64,000 bases of DNA from Lactobacillus sp. CBA3606 (lineage in GTDB: Bacteria > Bacillota > Bacilli > Lactobacillales > Lactobacillaceae). Positions 53,687 through 62,069 of the stretch are shown here, piece by piece. The first letter of the stretch is position 1, and every line of letters begins with the position of its first letter. The notes under the pieces were generated by a model that saw nothing but the letters and a program-made list of their open reading frames with translations, was not told the DNA's origin and made no database searches. Made by a program: the position numbers and the translations under genes. The DNA lies in contig NZ_CP027194.1 in NCBI RefSeq assembly GCF_002970935.1, positions 434,001 through 498,000 on the forward strand, read 5' to 3'.

Positions 53687-55114
53687 TTAGAGAATATACC
53701 GACTAAGATCCTTATCTTGGGCAATATTACCAATTCGTTCATTAACATAGCTTTCGGTAATCGTCACTTCACCCATTTCCATGTCAGGACCTTCGTAAAG
53801 CAATTCTTCTAATAGTTTCTCTAACACCGTATGCAACCGCCGGGCGCCAATATTTTCAGTTTCGTGATTGACATTATACGCAATTTCAGCAATTGCTTCG
53901 ATTGCTTCCATCGTAAACGTCACTTTAATATTATCCGTCCCAATCAAGGCAATATATTGCTTAATTAAGGCATTTTTAGGTTCCGTTAAGATTTTAACGA
54001 AGTCATCTTTTGATAAATCATCTAATTCAACTCGAATTGGGAACCGACCTTGTAATTCTGCAATCAAATCGCTAGGTTTGCTTTCCGCAAAAGCCCCAGA
54101 CGCAATAAAGAGAATGTGATCCGTATTAATCGGACCATACTTGGTCGTGATTTGAGAGCCTTCCACGATTGGTAGGATATCGCGTTGCACGCCTTCACGA
54201 GAAACCTCACCCGAGTTCTGTTGACCACCGGCAGTAATCTTGTCAATTTCATCCAAGAAAATGATCCCGGTATTTTCAGCCCGAACAATGGCATCATGAT
54301 AAATATCCGCATTATTCACTAATGTTTCAGATTCTTCACGAACTAGAATCTCCCGTGCTTCCGCCACAGTCATGGTCCGCTTAATCCGCTTCTTAGGGAT
54401 CATCTGGCCTAGGGTATCCCCCAGATCAATGCCCATTTGTCCTAGCATATTGCTATTGCCACTGGCGGCTTGTTGCGGGTCATCCATTTCAATCGTCACT
54501 TCAGAATTTTCGAGGACCCCTTTTTTCAATTGTTCAGCCACTGAAAGTCGTTGATTACGAACATCATCCGTCACGGTTTCCTCACTATTCGTCGCTGCAT
54601 CCGGGGTTTGTCCATTTTGCATCTGGCTTAACATGTTCATCATGTTTTGGAAATCATTGCCATTACGCTTGTTCGTCGTTTGCTTTTGCGCTGGGACAGG
54701 CACCAATAATTTGACTAACCGTTGATCAGCGGCTTGCACGGCCGAAGAACGAACGCGTGAATAAGCCTGCTTTTTTTCCATCTCAATGGCAATTTCAACC
54801 AAATCCCGCACCATTGATTCAACATCACGGCCGACATAGCCAACCTCGGTAAATTTCGTCGCTTCGATTTTAACAAAGGGCGCATTCACAATTTTAGCTA
54901 ACCGGCGCGCAATTTCAGTTTTACCGACCCCAGTTGGACCGATCATTAACATATTTTTAGGCGTAATTTCAGCTTGCATATCCGCTGAAAGTTCCATCCG
55001 GCGATACCGATTTCGTAAAGCAATCGCAACAGCTTTTTTGGCAGCGCCTTGACCAATAACATAATTATCTAAGGCCGCCACGATCTGTTTAGGTGTCTGA
55101 TTAATTTGTTCCAT
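53687..55114 (-). CDS. hslU: HslUV protease ATPase subunit
   Basis: This 475-residue AAA+ protein has Walker A GPTGVGKTE near 55-63, Walker B IIFLDEIDKI near 265, the I-domain between them, and the C-terminal sensor-2 segment GARRLHTVLEKLLEELL. It unfolds substrates for HslV. It is 14 nt after hslV with AAGGAGG. Length is usual. Confidence 0.96.
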   Translation of the reverse strand: MEQINQTPKQIVAALDNYVIGQGAAKKAVAIALRNRYRRMELSADMQAEITPKNMLMIGPTGVGKTEIARRLAKIVNAPFVKIEATKFTEVGYVGRDVESMVRDLVEIAIEMEKKQAYSRVRSSAVQAADQRLVKLLVPVPAQKQTTNKRNGNDFQNMMNMLSQMQNGQTPDAATNSEETVTDDVRNQRLSVAEQLKKGVLENSEVTIEMDDPQQAASGNSNMLGQMGIDLGDTLGQMIPKKRIKRTMTVAEAREILVREESETLVNNADIYHDAIVRAENTGIIFLDEIDKITAGGQQNSGEVSREGVQRDILPIVEGSQITTKYGPINTDHILFIASGAFAESKPSDLIAELQGRFPIRVELDDLSKDDFVKILTEPKNALIKQYIALIGTDNIKVTFTMEAIEAIAEIAYNVNHETENIGARRLHTVLEKLLEELLYEGPDMEMGEVTITESYVNERIGNIAQDKDLSRYIL

Positions 55115-55128
55115 AATAAGGTTCCTCC

Positions 55129-55671
55129 TTATAAGGCTTCTGAGATCACGTTATGATTCGTAAAGATATCAATATCACCAGCAATATTAATGGCCGCTTC
55201 CGCAATCGCTTGGGCACTCATATCCTGACTATGCAATTGCATCGCCCGCGCCGCAGCTAAAGCAAAATTACCGCCTGAACCAATGGCTAAGACATCATTG
55301 TCTGGGGTGATCACTTCACCGCTCCCAGAAACGAGCAACATGTCATCCTTATTCATCACAATCAACAAAGCTTCTAATTTCTGTAAAGCTTGGTCACTCC
55401 GCCAATCCTTGGCTAGTTCGACTGCCGCCCGTTGTAAATTCCCAGAAAACTCGTTTAGTTTCTTTTCAAACCGTTCTTCTAAGGTGAAGGCATCCGCAAC
55501 ACTACCAGCAAATCCGACGACGACTTCATCATTATAAATTCGCCGAACTTTCCGAGCGGTCCCTTTCATTACAACTTTTTCACCCATGGTGACTTGACCA
55601 TCACCGGCCATGGCATTATGGCCATTTTGACGGACGGCACAAATTGTCGTTGCTTCAAATCTTACTGTCAT
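55129..55671 (-). CDS. hslV: HslV (ClpQ) protease subunit
   Basis: This 180-residue proteasome-like beta subunit has [24 protein letters not shown] near the N-terminus and [14 protein letters not shown]. As in Bacillus ClpQ (CodW), the protein carries seven extra residues (MTVRFEA) before the TTI that forms the E. coli N-terminus. Here Thr2 stands where CodW has its active Ser2, so the nucleophile may be Thr2 or Thr8. It forms the peptidase core for HslU. Confidence 0.95.
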   Translation of the reverse strand: MTVRFEATTICAVRQNGHNAMAGDGQVTMGEKVVMKGTARKVRRIYNDEVVVGFAGSVADAFTLEERFEKKLNEFSGNLQRAAVELAKDWRSDQALQKLEALLIVMNKDDMLLVSGSGEVITPDNDVLAIGSGGNFALAAARAMQLHSQDMSAQAIAEAAINIAGDIDIFTNHNVISEAL

Positions 55672-55687
55672 GATAAAACTCCCTCAA

Positions 55688-56599
55688 CTATTCCCGCGTT
55701 GCGCGTGGGAAGAAATTTCGATAATCTTGCTGTAAATGTTCCTTAGTGACGTGGGCATAAATCTGCGTGGTTGATAAACTCGTATGCCCCAATAATTCTT
55801 GGACCGTTCGTAAATCAGCCCCGTTGTTTAGCATTTGGGTCGCAAACGTATGGCGTAACATATGGGGATGGATATCTGCAGTCAAACTACTTTTTTTCAC
55901 AATTTGATTTAAGACGTATTCAATCCCACCACCCGTAATGGCACCACCATGGCGATTAATAAACACTGTCGTATGGGTCTGGTCATATTGTGCCATGACT
56001 GGCGTTCGACACTGCTCAAAATACTGTTGTAAGGCTTGAGCAGCGTACCGCCCAAATGGCACATAACGTTCCTTATCGCCTTTCCCACGAATCAGCATCA
56101 TCTTTAAGTCAAAGTCGACGTCGGCTAATTGTAAATTGACACACTCACTCAACCGAATACCAGTTCCATACAGGACCTCTAACAAGGCGGCGTTTCGTGA
56201 CCCCATCAAGGACTCATCCGCATAGACGGTCTTAAACAACACATCTAATTCTTTTTGGTAAAAGAAGCGTGGCAACCGCGCGGCATGTTTCTTTAATTGC
56301 ACGTAAATAAACGGATTCAATTTTGCCAAATCATTTTTAACAAGAAAATTATAAAAGGACCGTAAACTAGAGACTTTACGGGCAATTGAATTCCGCGTTA
56401 AATGGCGGTCATACAACGCACTTAAGTAAACGTTCACATCTAAATGGTCAACTGCCGTATAGGACTTAGCGCCACCGTTAGCTGTTAAGAAGGTGTCAAA
56501 CGCTTGAATATCTTCGCGATATGCCACCGCCGTTTCTGGCGAATACTGCCGTTCAACCCGTACATATTTTAAAAACAAATCCAAGTACTGTTGTTCCAT
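55688..56599 (-). CDS. xerC: Tyrosine recombinase XerC
   Basis: This 303-residue protein has all catalytic residues visible: Arg in GTGIRLSE, Lys in RGKGDKERYVPF, HMLRHTFAT (His, Arg), LLGHTSLSTTQIY (His, Tyr). It resolves chromosome dimers with XerD at dif. It lies downstream of trmFO, separated by a strong hairpin, and 16 nt upstream of hslV. The GGAGG site lies 9 nt before the ATG across a T7 tract. Confidence 0.96.
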   Translation of the reverse strand: MEQQYLDLFLKYVRVERQYSPETAVAYREDIQAFDTFLTANGGAKSYTAVDHLDVNVYLSALYDRHLTRNSIARKVSSLRSFYNFLVKNDLAKLNPFIYVQLKKHAARLPRFFYQKELDVLFKTVYADESLMGSRNAALLEVLYGTGIRLSECVNLQLADVDFDLKMMLIRGKGDKERYVPFGRYAAQALQQYFEQCRTPVMAQYDQTHTTVFINRHGGAITGGGIEYVLNQIVKKSSLTADIHPHMLRHTFATQMLNNGADLRTVQELLGHTSLSTTQIYAHVTKEHLQQDYRNFFPRATRE

Positions 56600-56611
56600 A
56601 CAAAAAAACCT

Positions 56612-56640
56612 CCATACGTTGCTACTTTAGCAAAGTATGG
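56612..56640 (-). promoter_or_regulatory. Hairpin plus T7 between trmFO and xerC
   Basis: CCATAC-TTGCT arms with one mismatch enclose a 5-nt loop; on the minus strand AGG and then T7 follow, directly before the xerC ATG. The 3' arm touches the GGAGG site, so it can act as a partial terminator or hide the site. Confidence 0.5.
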
Positions 56641-56668
56641 CGGAAAAAACAATTAAGATTCTCGGGAC

Positions 56669-57991
56669 TTAGTCAACTTTCAAAGCCGTTGCTTGAAAGT
56701 CGGTTAGTTCGGTCAAGGCCCGTTCTGATAAGGCCGTATTACGTTCGCGCTTATCATGAATCCGTTGCTTTAGCTTAGGAACAATGCCAAAATTCGCATT
56801 CATGGGTTGGAAATGTGCGGCACTGGTATGGGTAATATAGTGCGCCATAGCGCCCATCATGGTATGCTTTGGAAAGACTACTGGGTCTAAGCCTAATGCC
56901 AATCGGGCCGCATTAGTCCCAGCGACAATGCCACTAGCCGCACTCTCGATATAGCCCTCAACCCCGGTCATTTGGCCGGCAAAAAACAAGTCTGGGCGTT
57001 GTTTAGTCTGGTACGTTGGTTGTAGTAATTTAGGTGATTTCATAAAGGTGTTACGATGCATGACGCCATAACGCACAAATTCAACGTGTTCTAACCCAGG
57101 AATTAACCGGAAAACACGTTTTTGTTCGCCCCACTTTAAATGCGTTTGGAACCCGACAATATTAAAGAGTTCGCCAGAAGCATCATCTTGACGCAGTTGC
57201 ACGACCGCAAAAGGTTGTTTTCCCGTCTCAGGGTCTGCTAACCCGACCGGCTTCAATGGGCCAAATAACATCGTCTGTCGTCCCCGTTGAGCCATGACTT
57301 CAATTGGCATACAACCTTCAAAGACTTCAGAATTTTCAAAGTCATGGGCTTCAGCCATTTCAGCATGAATCAAGGCATCGTAAAAACGATCGAACTCGGC
57401 TTCCGTCATTGGGCAATTGAGGTAAGCGGCTTCACCACGATCATAACGCGATTTTAGATAGACCTTGTCCAGGTCAATGGAGTCTTTCGTTAAGATGGGG
57501 GCCGCCGCATCAAAGAAGTGTAAGTCATCTTCTTCATTAAAGCTTTGAATGGACTGCGCTAAAGTAGCCGCAGTTAATGGCCCGGTAGCAACCACCGTAA
57601 TGCCAGCTGGTAAGCTAGTGACCTCTTCGTTGATGACTTCAACATTGGGTAACTTGGTCAGCTTATCGGTAATCGCTTGTGAGAACGTGTCGCGGTCAAC
57701 AGCCAAGGCGCCTCCGGCAGGAACGGCATGGCCGGTTGCGGACTGCATTACGACTGAATCTAATTGCTGCATTTCGGCTTTTAACAGCCCCGCCGCATTA
57801 CTTAATTGCGTTGCCCGCAGTGAATTCGTACAAACGAGTTCTGCAAACTGAGCGGTATGGTGCGCTGGCGTCATCTTAGTCGGTCGCATTTCATAAATGC
57901 GCACATTGACGCCTAACTTTGCAATTTGCCAAGCGGCCTCGGAGCCTGCTAGCCCCGCACCGATGACGTTAACGGTTGGTATTGATGCCAT
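56669..57991 (-). CDS. trmFO: FAD/folate-dependent tRNA methyltransferase TrmFO
   Basis: This 440-residue flavoprotein starts with [19 protein letters not shown], with [21 protein letters not shown] and [20 protein letters not shown] further on, all typical of TrmFO (Gid). It methylates U54 of tRNA using methylenetetrahydrofolate. I start at ATG 57991 after AAGAGGAAAA; the longer frame lacks family support. In related genomes it usually follows topA directly; here a gluconate module lies between. Confidence 0.95.
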   Translation of the reverse strand: MASIPTVNVIGAGLAGSEAAWQIAKLGVNVRIYEMRPTKMTPAHHTAQFAELVCTNSLRATQLSNAAGLLKAEMQQLDSVVMQSATGHAVPAGGALAVDRDTFSQAITDKLTKLPNVEVINEEVTSLPAGITVVATGPLTAATLAQSIQSFNEEDDLHFFDAAAPILTKDSIDLDKVYLKSRYDRGEAAYLNCPMTEAEFDRFYDALIHAEMAEAHDFENSEVFEGCMPIEVMAQRGRQTMLFGPLKPVGLADPETGKQPFAVVQLRQDDASGELFNIVGFQTHLKWGEQKRVFRLIPGLEHVEFVRYGVMHRNTFMKSPKLLQPTYQTKQRPDLFFAGQMTGVEGYIESAASGIVAGTNAARLALGLDPVVFPKHTMMGAMAHYITHTSAAHFQPMNANFGIVPKLKQRIHDKRERNTALSERALTELTDFQATALKVD

Positions 57992-58119
57992 CCAATTTTC
58001 CTCTTTTCTTGGAAACGTACCCTTGATAGTACTAGCGTCATCATACCGGAGTTCCATTGATTATACAAACTTTAATTGGTTAAGTTGCCGTTTAAAGCTA
58101 ATTGATAAAATCGGCATTT

Positions 58120-58172
58120 TGTAAACCGTTTTCACGTTTATCTTTGATTTGCGTAAACTATTTTTATATACT
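58120..58172 (+). promoter_or_regulatory. Promoter region of the gluconate module
   Basis: TTGATT (58144-58149), 17 nt, TATACT (58167-58172). Just upstream TGTAAACCGTTTTCA (58120-58134) is cre-like but has one extra base and contains the small palindrome AAACCGTTT; the word GTAAAC recurs in the spacer at 58152. Repressor or CcpA control is likely. Confidence 0.55.
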
Positions 58173-58205
58173 GTCAGCGACTACTAAAACAAAGAGGGGC
58201 TTAAT

Positions 58206-59102
58206 ATGAAAATTGGCTTAATTGGCCTTGGTAAAATGGGGCTAAACTTAGCATTAAATATGCAAGCACACCAGGTGACGGTGTTTGGCACTGACCTTAC
58301 TGCTCCCCACCGCCAAGCCGCAGCTGATCAAGGAATTGCTACTACAACTGACTTAACCACACTGTTAGCGCAACTACCACAGCCCCGCATCATTTGGGTC
58401 ATGGTACCTGCTGGTCCGGCCACTACGACCGTCTTAGCACAACTAACCACCCAGCTAGCTCCCGGCGATATTGTTATCGATGGCGGCAATTCTTTTTATC
58501 GCGACAGCATTCAACATGGACAGGCCTTAGCCACCCATCAAATTGCCTTCTTTGATGTTGGGACTTCTGGTGGTCAAGCTGGGGCGCTTAACAATGGTAA
58601 TTTCATGATTGGGGGTGACCCCAACATCTTTCCGCAAATTGAACCGCTCTTTAAAGCAATTGCCGCCCCCGGTGGTTATCTGTATACTGGTCCAGTTGGG
58701 AGTGGGCATTACTTAAAGATGGTGCATAATGGTATCGAATACGGCATGATGGCTGCGATTGGTGAAGGCTTCGATGTTTTACAGCATAGTGACTTTGACT
58801 ATGATAATGCGGCCGTCGCTAATTTATGGAATCACGGGTCCATCATCCGTAGTTGGCTAATGGCGTTAACCGCCGAGGCTTTTACTGATGATAACCAATT
58901 GGCCCAACTAAAAGGCATCATGCATTCTTCTGGTGAAGGTCGTTGGACCTTAGATGCCGCTTTAGATCAACAAATTGCAACTCCCGTGATTGCAATGGCC
59001 CTGCTGATGCGCTACCGTTCTACCGAAACCGATACCTTTACCGGTAAAGTCGTGGCCGCGCTCCGGAATGAGTTTGGCGGTCACGCCGTTGACAAACAAT
59101 AA
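58206..59102 (+). CDS. 6-phosphogluconate dehydrogenase, short (GntZ/YqeC) type
   Basis: This 298-residue NAD(P)-dependent enzyme has GLIGLGKMGLNLALNM, DGGNSFYRDS, DVGTSGGQAGA, GSGHYLKMVHNGIEYG and HSSGEGRWT. The short length is typical of the gluconate-linked form rather than the 470-residue pentose-phosphate enzyme. It decarboxylates 6-phosphogluconate to ribulose 5-phosphate, the step after the kinase encoded next. Start: ATG 58206 after AGAGGGG. Confidence 0.93.
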   Translation: MKIGLIGLGKMGLNLALNMQAHQVTVFGTDLTAPHRQAAADQGIATTTDLTTLLAQLPQPRIIWVMVPAGPATTTVLAQLTTQLAPGDIVIDGGNSFYRDSIQHGQALATHQIAFFDVGTSGGQAGALNNGNFMIGGDPNIFPQIEPLFKAIAAPGGYLYTGPVGSGHYLKMVHNGIEYGMMAAIGEGFDVLQHSDFDYDNAAVANLWNHGSIIRSWLMALTAEAFTDDNQLAQLKGIMHSSGEGRWTLDAALDQQIATPVIAMALLMRYRSTETDTFTGKVVAALRNEFGGHAVDKQ

Positions 59103-59118
59103 CGAGGAGGACAAACAG

Positions 59119-60656
59119 ATGCACTATATTATTGGCACTGACTTAGGGACCACGAGCACCAAATCGGTCCTATATGACTTAGCGGGGCACGTCCAAGCGA
59201 CCGCTAATGTCACTTATCCGTTATACCATGATGTTCCTGACATGGCTGAAGAAGACCCGACTGAAATTTGGCAGGCGGTCCAAACCACAATTCGCCAAGT
59301 GACGGCTCAAATTGATGCCACTCAAGTACTAGGCATCGCCTTTTCAGCCGCCATGCATAGCTTGATTTTATTAGATGCCCAGCGCCAGCCGCTGACGCGG
59401 GTCATCACGTGGGCAGATAACCGAGCCGCCGCTGCGGCAACTGCGCTCAAGGCGCAACCCTTGGGCGCCACGTTATTTGCAGCAACTGGGACACCGATTC
59501 ATCCGATGAGTCCGCTTAATAAGCTGCACTGGTTAGCCACCAGCGTACCCGAAAAATTAGCACAAGCTAAACAAATTGTCGGGATTAAAGAATATATTAT
59601 TAACCAGCTGACGGGCACCCTTCAAATGGACTACTCAATGGCCAACGCCACTGGCTTGTTTAACTTGCATACCTTTGACTGGGAACCGCAAGCCTTGGCT
59701 TGGGCCCAAATCAACCCTAATCAACTCCCAACATTAGTCGATACAGATGCGGTGATTGACCAGCTGTCTCCTGCGAGTGCCCAAGCTTTGGGGTTACCAA
59801 CAACTACCAAAGTAATTATGGGGCTAGTGATGGTGCCTTATCCAACTTAGGCGTGGGCGCTGATCAGCCCGGAGTCGCCGCAATTACCATTGGCACATCT
59901 GGTGCCGTTCGCGTCATGACCAAAACCCCTTACTTAGATCCCGCCGGTCGATTATTTTGTTATTACGTCGCGCCTCACCGCTGGATTGTCGGTGGGCCGG
60001 TCAATAATGGTGGGCAAGTGCTGCGCTGGGTTCGCGATGAACTAGCTGCGCCTGAAAGTGCCGCAGCCAGTCAACAAGGCCAAGACCCTTACGACCGTAT
60101 CACTGCGGCAGCGGCTAAGGTTCCTGCCGGCGCCAACGGCTTATTATTTCAACCTTATTTAAGCGGTGAACGTGCCCCACTATGGAATGCGGATGCACGT
60201 GGCTCTATGGTTGGCTTAACCACCACTACCACGAAAGCCGAAATTACCCGTGCCGTGCTTGAAGGCATTGTCTTTAACTTAAATGCGGTTCTAAACTTAA
60301 CCAAGGCGGCGGTCCCCATCCATGAAATTCGGGCTACCGGTGGTTTTGCCCGCTCACGGCTTTGGCGCCAAATCTTAGCTGATATTTTAGGCCAACCCAT
60401 CACCATCCCGACTAGTTTCGAAAGTTCCTGCCTTGCCGCAGCGGTCATGGGACTAACGGCGTTGGGAAAATTACCCGACTTAACCGCTATTCATCAGATG
60501 ATTGGTCAAACGACCGTCTATGCGCCACAACCGGATAATCAGCGCCGGTATCAACAGCTCCAACCCTTATTTGATCAAATCACCGCTCAACTGGTGCCCT
60601 TGTATCATCAACTTGCGGCCGCTCAACGTCAACCGTTACCAGGAGGTCAAAACTAA
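59119..60656 (+). pseudogene. gntK: Gluconokinase (FGGY family), interrupted by a frameshift at about 59820
   Basis: Two adjacent frames together make one FGGY sugar kinase of about 512 residues. The first part (59119-59850) starts with GTDLGTTSTKSVLYD and AFSAAMHSLILLD. The second (59853-60656) has AITIGTSGAVR, GLLFQPYLSGERAPLWN and ATGGFARSRLW. Adding one G in the run at 59820-59823 restores a full product reading through GASDGALSNLG. The second frame has no ribosome-binding site, so a functional enzyme is unlikely unless the gap is a sequence error or corrected. Start: ATG 59119 with GAGGAGG. Substrate gluconate by context. Confidence 0.88.
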
Positions 60657-62011
60657 TGCCTTTTCTCATTTTAACGTTTGGGATTTTATTGTTGCTCGTC
60701 CTCATCGTTAAATTCAAGCTGAATACTTATGTGGCCTTAATTGTGACAGCAGTCGTAGTCGGCATCGGCTTAGGCATGCCCCTCAATAAAATTGCGACAA
60801 GTATTCAAACCGGGATTGGCAGTCAATTAGGCGAACTAGCTTTAGTCTTTGGCTTTGGGGCGATGCTAGGCCGATTAGTGGCGGATGCCGGTGGGGCTTA
60901 CACGATTTCGACCACCTTAATTGATTTCTTTGGCCGTAAACGACTACAAATTGCGATTGTCATCGCTTCCTTTATTATTGGAATTGCGCTCTTCTTTGAA
61001 GTCGGGATCGTACTTTTAATTCCAATCGTATTTGCAATTGCGATTGAAGCCCAGGTGCCCATTCTATTTCTGGGAATTCCAATGGGGGCGGCGTTGTCAG
61101 TCACTCATGGCTTTTTGCCACCACATCCGGCACCAACCGCCATTGCCACAACCTTGAATGCCAACGTGGGCCGGGTCTTATTGTTCGGCATTATTATTGC
61201 CATTCCAACCGTCTATATTGCGGGTCCACTATTTTCCCGTTTGGCTAAAAAGATGGTGCCAGCGGCGTTTAATGCGAAACCTAACCTGCCAGCAATGAGC
61301 AATGAACGCAAATTCAAAGTTTCTGAAGCCCCTAATTTCGGGTTAAGCGTGCTGACTGCGTTATTCCCAGTTATTTTAATGACTATCACAACAGTCTATG
61401 ATTTGGTGATTAATCACGGGGTTACTCCCAAGCATCCAACAACCCTAGACCAAATTGTGGCCTTAATTGGGGCACCTGGGATTGCCATGCTTATTTCGTT
61501 ACTCTTTGCCTTGTGGTCGATGGGCCTACATCAACATAAATCCAAACCGGCGATTGCGACCACCCTCGAAGATGCCACTAAATCCATTGCGATGCTTTTA
61601 TTGATTATTGGTGGCGGTGGCGCCTTCAAACAAATCTTAATTGATGGGGGCGTCGGTACGGCCGTAGCGCAACTCTTCAATGGCAGTCATATTTCACCAT
61701 TGCTATTAGGTTGGCTAGTCGCTGTCATTTTACGAATTGCCTTAGGCTCAGCGACCGTTGCTGCCTTAACCGCAGCTGGCTTAGTTGCGCCCCTCATGAC
61801 TCAAGCGGGCGTTGATCCAGCCCTAATGGTCATCGCCGTGGGCTCGGGTAGTGTCGCCGCTTCACACGTCAATGACGCTGGCTTTTGGATGTTCAAGGAA
61901 TATTTCAATTTGACCATCAAGGAAACCCTATTGACCTGGACCTTCCTAGAGACCCTGATTGCCGTTTGTGGGCTCGTCGGTGCCCTCGGTTTAAATTTAT
62001 TATTCCACTAA
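60656..62011 (+). CDS. gntP: Gluconate:H+ symporter, GntP family
   Basis: This 451-residue protein has about 12-14 helices and the GntP signature HGFLPPHPAPTAIA near 150-163. Further conserved blocks are FGFGAMLGRLVADAGGAY and GSVAASHVNDAGFWMFKEYF. It imports gluconate for the kinase encoded upstream. The ATG shares a base with the gntK stop (TAATG) and has CCAGGAGG upstream, so it can be translated despite the gntK frameshift. Confidence 0.92.
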   Translation: MPFLILTFGILLLLVLIVKFKLNTYVALIVTAVVVGIGLGMPLNKIATSIQTGIGSQLGELALVFGFGAMLGRLVADAGGAYTISTTLIDFFGRKRLQIAIVIASFIIGIALFFEVGIVLLIPIVFAIAIEAQVPILFLGIPMGAALSVTHGFLPPHPAPTAIATTLNANVGRVLLFGIIIAIPTVYIAGPLFSRLAKKMVPAAFNAKPNLPAMSNERKFKVSEAPNFGLSVLTALFPVILMTITTVYDLVINHGVTPKHPTTLDQIVALIGAPGIAMLISLLFALWSMGLHQHKSKPAIATTLEDATKSIAMLLLIIGGGGAFKQILIDGGVGTAVAQLFNGSHISPLLLGWLVAVILRIALGSATVAALTAAGLVAPLMTQAGVDPALMVIAVGSGSVAASHVNDAGFWMFKEYFNLTIKETLLTWTFLETLIAVCGLVGALGLNLLFH

Positions 62012-62068
62012 AAAAGTCAACCTTAACGGTCCAAGACAATTAGCCTTGGTCGTTAAGATTGACTTTTA
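62011..62068. terminator. Bidirectional terminator between gntP and topA
   Basis: AAAAGTCAACCTTAACG pairs with its near complement (one mismatch), with an inner CCAAG/CTTGG pairing. Confidence 0.87.
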
Positions 62069-62069
62069 A

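Noticed and set aside
58120-58134. TGTAAACCGTTTTCA as a cre site for the gluconate module
   Set aside because: It has one base too many between the conserved halves and does not fit the 14-bp consensus; kept only as a general control-region note.
59853-60656. Second half of gluconokinase as an independent gene with GTG start
   Set aside because: No ribosome-binding site, and it begins in the middle of the kinase fold; one added base joins it to the first half.
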